A stretch of DNA of 64,000 nucleotides from UBA1181 sp045226255 (GCA_045226255.1 JBGVCG010000002.1:1-64000); one strand, 5' to 3'; counted from the stretch's first letter, positions 52,931-62,414 are shown. Made by a program: numbers and translations. The notes: generated by a model from the sequence alone, not told the origin.

Positions 52931-55387
52931 ATGACAACGTACATCGAGACTATTTTGCCGTTACCGCTGGGCGGCACGTTCACCTATATCCTGCCGGAAG
53001 AGATGGCGGGTGAGGTGAAGGTGGGCATGCGCGTAATCGTGCCGTTTGGCCGCTCGAAGTTCTACACGGCGCTGGTCTACGGTGTGCGTTTCACACCTCC
53101 CGAGAACGTGGAGCTGAAGGAGGTGATCGGGGTGCTGGACGCTTCCCCGATCGTGCGTCCTCAGCAGATTAAGTTCTGGGAGTGGATAGCCTCGTATTAC
53201 CAGTGTACGCTGGGCGAGGTCTTCAAGGCGGCTGTGCCTTCGGGTCTGAAACTGGAGAGCGAGACGACGATCTCGCTGGTGGAGGACTTCGAGGCGGAGG
53301 CCCCGCTGAAGGAGCGGGAGCAGTTGCTGCTGGATTGTTTGTCCGCCAAGGAACATACCGTCGCCGAACTGAATAAGCTGATGGGCATGAAGAATGTCCT
53401 TCCGCTGGTGAAGCGCATGATGGACATGGGGGCGGTCTCCGTGAGCGAGGAGCTGAAGGCGAAGTATAAGCCTAAGATGGAGACCTATGTCCGACTCTCC
53501 CCCGAGTATGTGGAGGAGGCGAAACTATCCGCTTTGTTTGATGCCCTGGAACGGGCGAAGAAGCAGTCTGAACTGCTGATGATTTACATCCAACTCTCTT
53601 GTTTCATGCAACCGCAGCGTCGCAAGGAGGTCTCCAAGAAGGCCTTGCTGGATGCGAAAGTATCGCCTGCCGCCTTGACGGCCATGGTCGAGAAGGGCAT
53701 CTTCGAACTTTACAAGAAGGATGTGGACCGAATCGAGGAGGCTCCCTACGAGAGCGCTCTGACACACCCCCTCTCCGAGGTGCAGCAACGTGCCTACGGG
53801 GAGATCAGGGATTCATTTGCGTCTAAGGACGTCGTGTTGCTGCATGGAGTGACCTCCAGTGGCAAGACGGAGATCTATATACACTTGATAGAGGAGACCC
53901 TGAAACTGGGTCGTCAGGTCTTGTTCCTCTTGCCTGAGATTGCCTTGACGACGCAGATCACCAACCGGTTGAGGCGTGTGTTCGGCAATCAGTTGGGCGT
54001 TTACCATTCCAAGTTCACCGACAACGAGCGGGTGGAGATTTGGAAGAACCTCTTGGAGGATAAATCGTACAAGGTGATATTGGGCGTTCGCTCCTCCGTT
54101 TTCCTGCCGTTCAAGAACTTAGGGCTGGTCATCGTGGACGAGGAGCATGAGAACACCTACAAGCAATTCGATCCCGCCCCGCGCTATCATGCGCGCAATG
54201 CGGCGATCGTCTTGGCGAAGATGTCGGAGGCTAAGGTCCTGCTAGGGTCCGCGACGCCTTCGCTGGAAAGCTATGAATGTGCCCGCTCCGGCAAGTTCGG
54301 TTTGGTGGAGTTGATGACCCGCTACGAGGGCATCGAGTTGCCGGACGTCATGGTGGCGGATGTCAAGGAGGCGAGGCGTAAGAAGGAGATGGTGCGAGGG
54401 GTATTCTCCCCATTGCTCATCGAGCAGGTGCGGAAGGCTTTGGAGCGGAAGGAGCAGGTGATCCTGTTCCAGAACAGACGAGGCTTCTCGCCCTTCATGA
54501 TGTGCAGGACGTGTGGCTGTGTGCCCCGTTGCCAGAATTGCGACATCAGCCTGACCTACCATAAATCCACCCATCAGTTGGTTTGCCACTATTGCGGCTA
54601 TACGATGAATGTGCCGACGTTATGTCCCGCTTGCGAAACACCCGAGCTGGAGCCCCGCGGGTTCGGTACGGAAAAGATTGAGGAGGAGATTGCGGAGATC
54701 TTCCCTGGCGTGCGGGTGGTGCGTCTGGACCTGGATGTGGCGAAATCACGGAAGAACTACGAAAAGATCATCCATGATTTCGAGGAGGGGTCGATCGATA
54801 TCCTTGTTGGCACCCAAATCATATCCAAGGGCTTGGACTTCGAGCGGGTGCGTGTGGTTGGCATCCTGGATGCGGACTCCCTGCTGAACTACCCAGACTT
54901 CCGCTCTTTCGAACGGGCCTACCAGATGATGGCGCAGGTGAGCGGACGGGCGGGCAGGAAGAACAACCGAGGCATCGTGGTCATCCAGACCTCCGAGCCG
55001 GACCATCCCGTGATACGGCAGGTGCGGAACAATGATTACACCTCCATGTTCAACGTGCAGATGAATGACCGGGCGGCCTTCAAGTACCCGCCTTATTATC
55101 GTTTGATATATATTTATGTAAAAGGGAAAGAATATGCGCCCGTGAACAGTGCCGCGAACTACCTCGCCACGCTCATGCGGCAGTCCTTCGGCGACCGTGT
55201 CTACGGACCGGACAAGCCTGTCGTGGCTAGGATCCAGAACCTCTACATCCTGAAGGTGATGCTGAAGGTGGAGCTGAAGGCGTCGGTCGAGAAGGCCAAG
55301 GCGATGTTGCGCGAACTGACCAACCTGACGTTGGCCCATCCTGCGCATAAATCTGTTTATATTCAAGTAGATGTGGACCCGATGTGA
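52931..55387 (+). CDS. priA: Primosomal helicase PriA
   Basis: 818 residues. Restarts stalled replication forks by loading the replicative helicase. 3'-DNA-binding N-domain (LPLPLGGTFTYILPEEMAGE ... VIVPFGRSK), Walker A GVTSSGKT (about residue 306), DEEH box at 403-406, SATPSLES. A zinc-binding region with eight Cys (about 524-565: CRTCGCVPRCQNC and CHYCGY ... CPAC), RLDLDVAKSRKNYEKII, and QVSGRAGR. Complete. Leads a run of nucleic-acid genes with the DEAD-box helicase. Confidence 0.96.
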   Translation: MTTYIETILPLPLGGTFTYILPEEMAGEVKVGMRVIVPFGRSKFYTALVYGVRFTPPENVELKEVIGVLDASPIVRPQQIKFWEWIASYYQCTLGEVFKAAVPSGLKLESETTISLVEDFEAEAPLKEREQLLLDCLSAKEHTVAELNKLMGMKNVLPLVKRMMDMGAVSVSEELKAKYKPKMETYVRLSPEYVEEAKLSALFDALERAKKQSELLMIYIQLSCFMQPQRRKEVSKKALLDAKVSPAALTAMVEKGIFELYKKDVDRIEEAPYESALTHPLSEVQQRAYGEIRDSFASKDVVLLHGVTSSGKTEIYIHLIEETLKLGRQVLFLLPEIALTTQITNRLRRVFGNQLGVYHSKFTDNERVEIWKNLLEDKSYKVILGVRSSVFLPFKNLGLVIVDEEHENTYKQFDPAPRYHARNAAIVLAKMSEAKVLLGSATPSLESYECARSGKFGLVELMTRYEGIELPDVMVADVKEARRKKEMVRGVFSPLLIEQVRKALERKEQVILFQNRRGFSPFMMCRTCGCVPRCQNCDISLTYHKSTHQLVCHYCGYTMNVPTLCPACETPELEPRGFGTEKIEEEIAEIFPGVRVVRLDLDVAKSRKNYEKIIHDFEEGSIDILVGTQIISKGLDFERVRVVGILDADSLLNYPDFRSFERAYQMMAQVSGRAGRKNNRGIVVIQTSEPDHPVIRQVRNNDYTSMFNVQMNDRAAFKYPPYYRLIYIYVKGKEYAPVNSAANYLATLMRQSFGDRVYGPDKPVVARIQNLYILKVMLKVELKASVEKAKAMLRELTNLTLAHPAHKSVYIQVDVDPM

Positions 55388-55409
55388 TATCTTTCCCATA
55401 TTTTTTGAT

Positions 55410-55417
55410 TAACTTCG
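55410..55417 (+). promoter_or_regulatory. -7 promoter element for the DEAD-box gene
   Basis: TAACTTCG, 39 bases before the start codon; same form as several others here. -33 element unclear. Confidence 0.45.
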
Positions 55418-55455
55418 CGGAAATTTTGGAAGAACAGAGCAGAATATAGTTTATA

Positions 55456-56769
55456 ATGAAGTTTGAAGAATTGAATTTGGAGCCCGCCTTGATGGACGGT
55501 TTGAACGTGATGAATTTCAAGGAGATGACTCCAGTGCAGGAACAAGCGATTCCTGTGATCTTGGAAGGAAAGGATGTGATTGCGTGTGCCCAGACGGGTA
55601 CGGGTAAGACGGCCGCTTTCCTCCTCCCATTGTTGAATAAGATGTTGAAGGAGAAACATCCTGAGGATGCGGTGAATGCGATCATCATGTCGCCTACCCG
55701 CGAGCTGGCGCAACAGATTGACCAGCAGTTGGAGGGCTTCTCCTACTTCCTCCCGATCTCTTCCGTGGCGGTCTATGGAGGAAATGACGCGGGGGCTTGG
55801 GACCAGCAGAAGCGCGCCATGCAGTTGGGCGCGGATTTCGTCGTGGCGACGCCTGGACGTCTGATTTCCCACATCAGTCTGGACAACGTGGACTTCTCAC
55901 GGGTTAGCTACTTCGTCCTCGACGAGGCGGACCGTATGCTCGACATGGGTTTCTTCGACGATATCATACAAATTGTGAAAAAACTTCCCGCGGATAGGCA
56001 AACCATCATGTTCTCTGCCACCATGCCGCCTAAGATCAAGAAGTTGGCGGAATCGATCCTCCGTGACCCTGTCATGGTGAACATCGCCACCTCCAAGCCG
56101 GCGGACGGTGTCACGCAGGGTGCGTATGTTTGCTATGAGACGCAGAAACTCGCTCTAGTTCAATCCCTATTCGCTGATAAGAAAGACGAGAAGATCATCG
56201 TATTCTCTTCCTCCAAACAGAAGGTGAAGGAGGTGGCCCGCAGCCTGCGTAGGATGAAGCTGCGTGCGGTGGAGATCCATTCAGACCTAGAGCAGCCGGA
56301 GCGCGACCAGGCTCTGCTCGACTTCAAGAGCGGTAAGGTTAACATCCTTGTGGCGACCGACATCATATCGAGGGGTATCGACATCGAGAACGTCGATGTG
56401 GTGCTCAACTACGACGTGCCGCATGATGCGGAGGATTATATCCACCGTATCGGACGTACGGCCCGTGCCCAGAAGGAGGGTGCTGGTATCACCTTCATCT
56501 CCGAGATGGACCAGTTCCGTTTCCAGCGTATCGAGAAGTTCCTCCAGAAGGAGGTCGAGAAATACCCGTTGCCGGAAGGCTTGGGCGAGGCGCCTGCCTA
56601 TAACCCGAAGAAGGATGGCGGACGCTCCAGACATGGAGGAGGGGATGGACGCAAGTTCCACCATCGTCCGAAAGGAAATGGCGCGAAGGGTGCCAATCAG
56701 GGTGACGCCCCTAAGAAGAGTGGGGGATCGCACCACCATAGACGTAAGAATCCTGGTCACAACCAATAA
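55456..56769 (+). CDS. DEAD-box ATP-dependent RNA helicase
   Basis: 437 residues. Q motif (MNFKEMTPVQEQAIP), Walker A AQTGTGKT, PTRELAQQI, TPGRL, DEAD at 156-159, SAT motif, VATDIISRGIDIENVDVVLN and HRIGRTAR. After the core comes a low-complexity basic tail of about 60 residues rich in Gly, Lys and His (RSRHGGGDGRKFHHRPKGNG), as in RhlE/DeaD-like proteins that bind structured RNA. Cytoplasmic; likely ribosome assembly or cold-shock RNA unwinding. Confidence 0.94.
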   Translation: MKFEELNLEPALMDGLNVMNFKEMTPVQEQAIPVILEGKDVIACAQTGTGKTAAFLLPLLNKMLKEKHPEDAVNAIIMSPTRELAQQIDQQLEGFSYFLPISSVAVYGGNDAGAWDQQKRAMQLGADFVVATPGRLISHISLDNVDFSRVSYFVLDEADRMLDMGFFDDIIQIVKKLPADRQTIMFSATMPPKIKKLAESILRDPVMVNIATSKPADGVTQGAYVCYETQKLALVQSLFADKKDEKIIVFSSSKQKVKEVARSLRRMKLRAVEIHSDLEQPERDQALLDFKSGKVNILVATDIISRGIDIENVDVVLNYDVPHDAEDYIHRIGRTARAQKEGAGITFISEMDQFRFQRIEKFLQKEVEKYPLPEGLGEAPAYNPKKDGGRSRHGGGDGRKFHHRPKGNGAKGANQGDAPKKSGGSHHHRRKNPGHNQ

Positions 56770-56779
56770 TTCATAGAGG

Positions 56780-57250
56780 ATGGGAAAGAAACGCATTCTT
56801 TTTGTCTGCTTGGGCAATATCTGCCGTTCCGCGGCCGCTGAGGCTGTGATGAAGGCGTTGCTGGAGCGCAAGGGCTTGGCGGACCGCTACGTGGTGGACT
56901 CCGCCGGTATCCTGAACTACCATGCGGGCGAGCCTGCCGACCCGCGTATGATCGCCGCCGCGAAGACACGGGGGTATGATGTGACCTCCATCTCACGACC
57001 AGTCCTCTTCTCTGACTTCGACGATTTTGATATCATCGTGGGAATGGACGATGACAATGTGGAGTCGCTGATGGACAAGACCCACACCGACGAGCAACGC
57101 AGGAAGATCCATCAGATGACTGAGTTCTGCATCCTCATGCACGACACTTACGTGCCGGACCCCTACTATGGTGGCTCGGCTGGCTTCACCCATGTGATGG
57201 ATTTGCTGGAGGATGCTTGCGAGGGGTTGCTGAATTACTTGGAGAATTAA
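56780..57250 (+). CDS. Low-molecular-weight protein-tyrosine phosphatase
   Basis: 156 residues. P-loop CLGNICRS at 10-17 with nucleophile Cys10 and Arg16; the general acid is Asp127 in VPDPYYGG. SAGILNYHAGEPADPRM is the family segment after the first helix. Removes phosphate from tyrosine residues, in bacteria often on capsule-regulating kinases; no kinase or capsule genes lie nearby. Ten bases after the helicase gene, so co-transcribed. Confidence 0.93.
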   Translation: MGKKRILFVCLGNICRSAAAEAVMKALLERKGLADRYVVDSAGILNYHAGEPADPRMIAAAKTRGYDVTSISRPVLFSDFDDFDIIVGMDDDNVESLMDKTHTDEQRRKIHQMTEFCILMHDTYVPDPYYGGSAGFTHVMDLLEDACEGLLNYLEN

Positions 57251-57303
57251 GAAACGATAGTTCGACGTAGTCAATTAAGAGTTGTTGGGCTGTATATAAT
57301 AAA

Positions 57304-57336
57304 AAAGGCGGATCGGAGGGATTCGCCTTTCGTTTT
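57304..57336 (+). terminator. Terminator between phosphatase and lipoprotein genes
   Basis: Stem AAAGGCGGAT / ATTCGCCTTT followed by CGTTTTG on + and by an A-rich (T-rich on -) flank on the other side, so it may serve both convergent genes. Confidence 0.7.
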
Positions 57337-57351
57337 GTTGCCATGTTATTT

Positions 57352-58302
57352 TCATTCCTGCCAGAAATAGGTGTCGGTGGCGTAGCCAGTGTTTTGCAAA
57401 ATTGTACGTTTTGTCGGAGATATGATTGTGACCGGGGAAGAACCTACTTGCATACACATTGCAACCATGTTAGCATATTCGACCGCATCACGTTGAAAGA
57501 CAGTCGAGAACTCTGTTCCATTCCATATAAGATAGAAGCAATCCGAAGCTCCATCTCCCATAGTGAATTCGCCGTGATTCCGACCGTCGTTTGTGATGAT
57601 ATTGAATGTGACTCTTCTGAGATCATTGGTGACAGATGTACTGATGATTTTGAGTGTTCCTCCTATGCCTAATGTCTCATTGCTGAACTTGTATTCTTTG
57701 CCGCTGACGGCTTCAAATTCTAAAGATTTTTTCTTGTCCTGTTGGCTGTCCTTCTGTTTGATATATTCATCGATAGATTCGTTAACTTTTATGAATGAGT
57801 AGTCATAGTATTCTCCTGCTGTCTCATCTCCAAACCTTTCTCGAATAACCATTTCCGTCTTTGTCAGTGAGATGATGGTGTAGATATGTTTTTCTCCTTC
57901 ATCGTATATGTAGATATATCCGTTGGAGTATTTCCATGATCCTACTAGGTTTTTTTCCGTGGTTTTGTTGTAACTGCTAATGGCGTATTCAAATCCTGAT
58001 TCTGCATCGAGAAAATAATAGTGTTTGTCATCTACGTCGTCCGTCCATTTGTATTCTAAGGCTTTCCCTTTAGATATAGCATAGCCTTTGTAGGATACAC
58101 ACTTCCAATTCACCATCACGTCAGCCTCGTCTGCTACGATAGCTTTGTCTACGGTATTCGTGTATTGTTCGTTGTTGTTACAATTGCAACTGTTGTTGTC
58201 ATTGTCATCGTCGTTGTCATCGCCACAAGAGGAGAGGACAAACATTGTTGCCAGTGCGGTCGCAAGGCAAGCGAATTTGTTGTACGTGAAAATTTTTCTC
58301 AT
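57352..58302 (-). CDS. Lipoprotein with acidic linker, unknown
   Basis: 316 residues. Lipobox LSSC with Cys26, directly followed by GDDNDDDNDNNSCNCNNN. Acidic residues after the acyl Cys are the type of signal that sends lipoproteins to the cell surface in Bacteroidota. The body has two beta-rich parts: VMVNWKCVSYKGYAISKGK ... LVGSWKYSNGYIYIYDEGEK, reminiscent of lipocalin-like folds, and YKFSNETLGIGGTLKIISTS. No enzyme motif. Own promoter, convergent with the phosphatase. Confidence 0.75.
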   Translation of the reverse strand: MRKIFTYNKFACLATALATMFVLSSCGDDNDDDNDNNSCNCNNNEQYTNTVDKAIVADEADVMVNWKCVSYKGYAISKGKALEYKWTDDVDDKHYYFLDAESGFEYAISSYNKTTEKNLVGSWKYSNGYIYIYDEGEKHIYTIISLTKTEMVIRERFGDETAGEYYDYSFIKVNESIDEYIKQKDSQQDKKKSLEFEAVSGKEYKFSNETLGIGGTLKIISTSVTNDLRRVTFNIITNDGRNHGEFTMGDGASDCFYLIWNGTEFSTVFQRDAVEYANMVAMCMQVGSSPVTIISPTKRTILQNTGYATDTYFWQE

Positions 58303-58399
58303 AATCTATTCGTTTTGAGGATCTTGAAATTATGTCTCACTCGTGACGTAAGACCCGTTAACCATCAGAATAAGTAGTGCCTATTATTAGACAATCAGT

Positions 58400-58407
58400 C
58401 AAAGATA
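58400..58407 (-). promoter_or_regulatory. -7 promoter element of the lipoprotein gene
   Basis: TATCTTTG on the - strand, exact TAnnTTTG, giving a leader of about 90 bases. The rest of 58303-58565 is AT-rich non-coding sequence with nothing else I can name. Confidence 0.5.
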
Positions 58408-58565
58408 ATTCTTGTTCTATCGATTGACCCAGTTATTTAATCTAAAAATCACCCTCTCCCCCTATTTTCTTAATTATTGTCAATGAATGACATGTGCTAA
58501 TGGTATGTTTATGAATCGGTGAAAGACGGAATGCCTCCCTATGCGCATCCCTCAAGGAATAATCG

Positions 58566-58573
58566 TATATTTG
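58566..58573 (+). promoter_or_regulatory. -7 promoter element of the glycosylase-like gene
   Basis: TATATTTG, 27 bases before the start codon. Confidence 0.5.
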
Positions 58574-58599
58574 TCCCGCAATACCAAAGCTAAAGTCTA

Positions 58600-59211
58600 A
58601 TGTCTACAATGCTGGACATCCAAAATATAGAGCGATCGACCGGTTCGGTGGAGTATCATCCGCTGAAGCCCTTCCTGCCCTCTTCCGCGAAGGTGCTTTT
58701 CCTAGGCAGTTTTCCTCCGCCGAGAGCCCGTTGGTGCATGGACTTCTTCTATCCTAATTTCATCAATGACCATTGGCGCATTATGGGTTTCCTCTTTTTC
58801 GGGGAGAAGGACTATTTTGTGGAAAGCGGTCGGAAGCGTTTCTGCCTGGAGCGCATCGTGGCGTTCCTCCAGCAGACCGGCATCGGCTATTATGACACGG
58901 CCACGGCGGTCAGACGGCTGAAGGATAATGCCTCGGACAAGTTTCTGGAGGTGGTGGAGCTGACCGATGTTGAGGCTCTTTTGAAAAGAATTCCCTCCTG
59001 CAAGGTGGTGGTCACCACGGGCGAGAAAGCCACGCAGAACCTTATGGACTCCTTCTCGTTGCCGGAGATGCCGAAGGTCGGTACCCATGTCCCGTTGTGT
59101 GGTGACACTGTTCTGTTCCGTTTGCCCTCCTCCTCGCGCGCCTATCCGCTGAGCCTGGAGAAGAAGGTGGAGGCGTATCGTAAGATGTTCGAGTTTGCGG
59201 GGATTCTGTGA
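58600..59211 (+). CDS. Uracil-DNA glycosylase superfamily protein
   Basis: 203 residues (a second ATG at 58609 is possible). KVLFLGSFPPPRARWCMDFF YPN (split here) is the motif-1 region of the Mug/HDG-type branch, replacing the GxDPY of classic enzymes. It is followed by FINDHWRIMGFLFF, TGIGYYDTATAVRRL, VVTTGEKATQNLMDSF, and the late LPSSSRAYPLSLEKK, which corresponds to the SPS-type loop. Probably removes deaminated bases (hypoxanthine or uracil) from DNA. The final codons overlap a terminator hairpin. Confidence 0.75.
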   Translation: MSTMLDIQNIERSTGSVEYHPLKPFLPSSAKVLFLGSFPPPRARWCMDFFYPNFINDHWRIMGFLFFGEKDYFVESGRKRFCLERIVAFLQQTGIGYYDTATAVRRLKDNASDKFLEVVELTDVEALLKRIPSCKVVVTTGEKATQNLMDSFSLPEMPKVGTHVPLCGDTVLFRLPSSSRAYPLSLEKKVEAYRKMFEFAGIL

Positions 59212-59226
59212 AGAATCCGTTTTTTA
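59201..59226 (+). terminator. Terminator overlapping the glycosylase stop codon
   Basis: Perfect stem GGATTCT / AGAATCC with loop GTGA, then GTTTTTTAT. The TGA stop (59209-59211) is in the loop, so the left arm is coding sequence. Confidence 0.8.
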
Positions 59227-59424
59227 TGTAGATATATATAATAAATATATTCGATGTTTTGATTTGCTCTCTTGTTTACATTGTTAATATCGTGTGAAAT
59301 ATTTGTTTATTTAATATTAGTGTGATTGCAAAATAATCTATGCTAAGTGTATGATTTATATGTTTTTAATTATCTATATAGAATATACAACGGACAAGAA
59401 AATATAAAATAAATATATAAATGC
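59227..59424. other. AT-rich non-coding stretch
   Basis: Very AT-rich, with many TATAT and AAATA runs; no open frame, RNA gene or hairpin that I can support. Ends at the promoter of the first calpain-like gene. Confidence 0.6.
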
Positions 59425-59455
59425 TTTGACTTTTCGGTTTTTTAGCATATATTTG
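59425..59455 (+). promoter_or_regulatory. Promoter of the first calpain-like unit
   Basis: TTTG at 59425-59428 and TATATTTG at 59448-59455, spacing 19, both exact consensus. The equivalent promoter precedes the third copy. Confidence 0.8.
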
Positions 59456-59461
59456 AGTTGA

Positions 59462-59716
59462 TAATAAATAATAAGAGCGTTATTAGTCTAATATGTGTTG
59501 ATGTGTAATTGTTTTAATCGAAAAAACAATTTGATTTGTTGATGTGTATATGATACTATGTGAGTGTACAGTGTGAATCTTTCCGAGTATGGTCTTGAAA
59601 AATAGGAGGAATGGTATAGATGTGTCGTTTCTAGGAAGGTTGTCTGCTGGACAGTTCCGGGTTGTTTTTATTATGTAAGTATAGCACCTATTTATTAACT
59701 AAATAAATTTAATAAC
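59462..59716 (+). promoter_or_regulatory. Long leader of the first calpain-like gene
   Basis: About 255 bases from the predicted transcription start to the ATG. TTGATGTGTA occurs at 59498 and again at 59539 (41 bases apart). The 3' end GTAAGTATAGCACC and the AT-rich TTTATTAACTAAATAAATTT block before the ATG are shared with the third copy's leader. Length and conservation suggest post-transcriptional or operator control. Confidence 0.6.
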
Positions 59717-60913
59717 ATGAAACAAGAAATCAAGTTGACCGCCATCAACCCGTTTGCGGTTGCTGAGCAAGTGCTGGGAAAGAAAGTGAAGTGGGATAGT
59801 CTTGAAGATCCGGAGGAGACGTTATCTAGCGTATTTAATGTGCCAAAGAAAGAGTTGTTCGCACATGATTCCATTTTGATAAACCCGATGTTGTCCGAGA
59901 AGCGTGAGCTTCTGTCTGCGGAGAAAGCACAAGCACGTTTGAAACAATTCCTTGATGGAAAATCTGCTAAAAGATTGTCGTTGAAAAAGAGTGCGATCTC
60001 TGATCGTGTTGCGCTGAAAGAAATATCCAGCAAGACTATGGAGGCGATTTTTGCGAAATCGACACCTGCTGGAACTTCTAATAATACTGAGTGGAACCCA
60101 TCCAATGTGGTTTGGTTGGACAAGGGAGATTATTTCGAGGATTTGGCGGAACTGACCGACCCTATACAGGGAGGATTGGCCGATTGTTATTTTATCTCCG
60201 CCCTTTGTTCTGTGGCATGGTCTAGGCCTTATGCGATCCTCAATTCGACCTCTCCTTACGGAGATGAGGAGTCTCCGTTACACCAAGTCTTTTTTTATAA
60301 CGAAAAGGGAGTAAGGGAGTTTGTTGAGGTCGATGAGTTGTGCCCTTGCAATCCAAGCACCCAAAGACTGATCTATGCCTCTTCTTATGACGAAGGCGAG
60401 ATTTGGCCTGCCGTGATGGAGAAAGCCTATGCGAAGTGGAAAACGGGTAACACCACGCAAAAACCTGATTATTCGAAACTCGCATGGGGCGACCCTGTTG
60501 AGGCGTGTCGTCAACTGATTGGCGGAACACCAACATATATGTTTAATAACGAAATGACTGCTAGACAAATCTCCAATGTGGTTAGATATAATTCTTTGGA
60601 TCGTAAAACGATTAATCCGATGGTTGCTTGGACATATTCGTCCCAACCGGCAGGATGTGATTATGCGAGCGCGCATATTGTGGCGAGCCATGCCTATTCC
60701 ATTTTGGGTTGGGATAATGATGGCAGCCAATATTATGTTGTCCTCAGGAATCCATGGGGAACGTACCCTGGCGTGTTAGATCGTCTGGGAGGTAATTATG
60801 CTGGCGTGATCAATCGTCTGTGGAATGCGTTCCCATATGGACAGAATGGTGTCTTCGCCATGAAGGTGGAAACATTCAAGAAATATTTCTATGGTTTTGG
60901 TGTAGTGAAATAA
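59717..60913 (+). CDS. Calpain-like (C2 family) cysteine protease, copy 1
   Basis: 398 residues without signal peptide, membrane helix or sorting domain. N-terminal region of about 130 residues shared by all three copies (AINPFAVAEQVLGKKVKWD, VFNVPKKELFAHDSILINPM). The calpain core follows: QGGLADCYFISALCSVAWS with nucleophile Cys157, the family segment GEIWPAVMEKAYAKWKTG, ASHAYSILGW with His325, and VLRNPWGTYPG with Asn345. The triad is intact, so it is probably active, with the N-terminus perhaps a prodomain. First gene of a two-gene operon; copy 2 starts 33 bases on. Confidence 0.85.
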   Translation: MKQEIKLTAINPFAVAEQVLGKKVKWDSLEDPEETLSSVFNVPKKELFAHDSILINPMLSEKRELLSAEKAQARLKQFLDGKSAKRLSLKKSAISDRVALKEISSKTMEAIFAKSTPAGTSNNTEWNPSNVVWLDKGDYFEDLAELTDPIQGGLADCYFISALCSVAWSRPYAILNSTSPYGDEESPLHQVFFYNEKGVREFVEVDELCPCNPSTQRLIYASSYDEGEIWPAVMEKAYAKWKTGNTTQKPDYSKLAWGDPVEACRQLIGGTPTYMFNNEMTARQISNVVRYNSLDRKTINPMVAWTYSSQPAGCDYASAHIVASHAYSILGWDNDGSQYYVVLRNPWGTYPGVLDRLGGNYAGVINRLWNAFPYGQNGVFAMKVETFKKYFYGFGVVK

Positions 60914-60946
60914 ACCTTTCTTTATTAACCAAATAAATTTAATAAC

Positions 60947-62140
60947 ATGGAACAAGAACTTAAATTGACCGCTATCAACCCGTTTGCGGTTGCTGAGCAA
61001 GTGTTAGGAAAAAAAGTAAAGTGGGATGAACTTGAAGATCAAGAAGAGTCTCTTGCAGGGGTATTTAATGTGCCGAAGGAAGAGCTGTTCGCTCACGATT
61101 CTGTCATAATTAACCCTATGTTGTCCGCAAAAGGTGAACTTTTGACACGTGAAAAAGCTCAGACTCAGTTGAAAACTTATCTTGAGGCTAAAACTGTTAA
61201 GAAACTGACATTGAAGACTCGATCAATCAAGCAAATCGCATTGAAAGATATCGCTAGTAAAACCATTAATGCAGTCTTCTTGGAATCGGTTAAATCTGCG
61301 AAGAATACGGAGTGGAATCCTGCGAACACTGTATGGTTGGATAAAGGAGACTATTTTGAGGATGTGGCAGAATTGACTGATCCTGTTCAAGGCTCTTTGG
61401 CGGATTGCTATTATATTTCTGCTCTTTGCTCTGTGGCTTGGTCAAGACCGTATGCAATAATCAATGCCACATCTCCGTCTCGTAATGGGAACGAAGATTC
61501 TCCGTTACATCAGGTTCCTTTCTATAACACAAAGGGCACTATAGAAAATGTTGTTGTGGGTGAGGCGGTTCCATGTAGTTCTAGCACGAAAAACATTCTC
61601 TATGCATCATCTGCTGACTCTGGTGAAATATGGCCTGCTGTAATGGAAAAAGCATATGCTAAGTGGAAGACTGGCAACACTACGGATAAACCTAATTTCT
61701 TGAGTATTGAATATGGTGATTGCGTTGAAGCTTGTCGTCAACTGATCGGTGGCACGAAGACTTACAAGTACACTAGTGATATGACTGCCAGCCAAATCGC
61801 CACATTCGTTAGAAGCAACTCGCTGAGTCGTAGAACATTTAATCCTATGGTCGCTTGGACTCCATCAAGACAACCAAGCGGATGTGATTATGCTAGGGCA
61901 CATATAGTGGCAAACCACGCTTATTCTATATTGGGCTGGGTTTCTAGTAACAATTCCTATTACATTGTCCTCAGAAACCCATGGGGAACCTATCATGGAG
62001 TATTGGATTGTTTGAGCGGTAGTTATTCGGGTATGCTGAATGATAATTGGCACAATTTCACATATGGCAGAAATGGTGTTTTTGCCATGAAAGTGGATAC
62101 CTTCAAGAAGTATTTCAGTGGCTTAGGCGTAGTGAAATAA
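60947..62140 (+). CDS. Calpain-like (C2 family) cysteine protease, copy 2
   Basis: 397 residues, same layout as copy 1: shared N-terminus, QGSLADCYYISALCSVAWS with Cys154, GEIWPAVMEKAYAKW, ANHAYSILGW with His324, and VLRNPWGTYHG with Asn344. Differs from its sisters in the presumed substrate-facing parts (PSRNGNEDSPLHQV insertion, NVVVGEAVPCSSSTKNILYA). No promoter or terminator separates it from copy 1; the 33-base gap repeats the TTTATTAAC/AAATAAATTTAATAAC block that precedes the other two copies. A strong terminator follows. Confidence 0.85.
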   Translation: MEQELKLTAINPFAVAEQVLGKKVKWDELEDQEESLAGVFNVPKEELFAHDSVIINPMLSAKGELLTREKAQTQLKTYLEAKTVKKLTLKTRSIKQIALKDIASKTINAVFLESVKSAKNTEWNPANTVWLDKGDYFEDVAELTDPVQGSLADCYYISALCSVAWSRPYAIINATSPSRNGNEDSPLHQVPFYNTKGTIENVVVGEAVPCSSSTKNILYASSADSGEIWPAVMEKAYAKWKTGNTTDKPNFLSIEYGDCVEACRQLIGGTKTYKYTSDMTASQIATFVRSNSLSRRTFNPMVAWTPSRQPSGCDYARAHIVANHAYSILGWVSSNNSYYIVLRNPWGTYHGVLDCLSGSYSGMLNDNWHNFTYGRNGVFAMKVDTFKKYFSGLGVVK

Positions 62141-62190
62141 AAACATCTTCTTGTTGGTTCGTTCAGTAATTAGCTGACCATTTTTTCACC

Positions 62191-62232
62191 CGTCCGCAAT
62201 GTCGAATATATAGGCGTTGCGGACGTTTTTTT
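62191..62232 (+). terminator. Terminator after calpain-like copy 2
   Basis: Stem CGTCCGCAA / TTGCGGACG followed by seven T; near-copy of the terminator after copy 3. Confidence 0.9.
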
Positions 62233-62414
62233 GTCTAAGCTTGGATGCGTCCCCTTCCCGATTGTTGGCGTTTCGTTCCCTTCCTTTTGTGGACTTTAAA
62301 AATCCGTTTCGTGGTTTTGTATTGTTATATATCAAAATAATAATTCGTGTATTTGTATTAAATGTTTGTATAATAATCCAATAACAATAAAATGCAGTAA
62401 AAATAGATAATAGA

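Noticed and set aside
59589..59678. Possible 29-codon leader peptide in the first calpain-like leader
   Set aside because: The matching region of the second leader (about 62580-62700) encodes an unrelated peptide in a different frame arrangement, so there is no sign of conservation.
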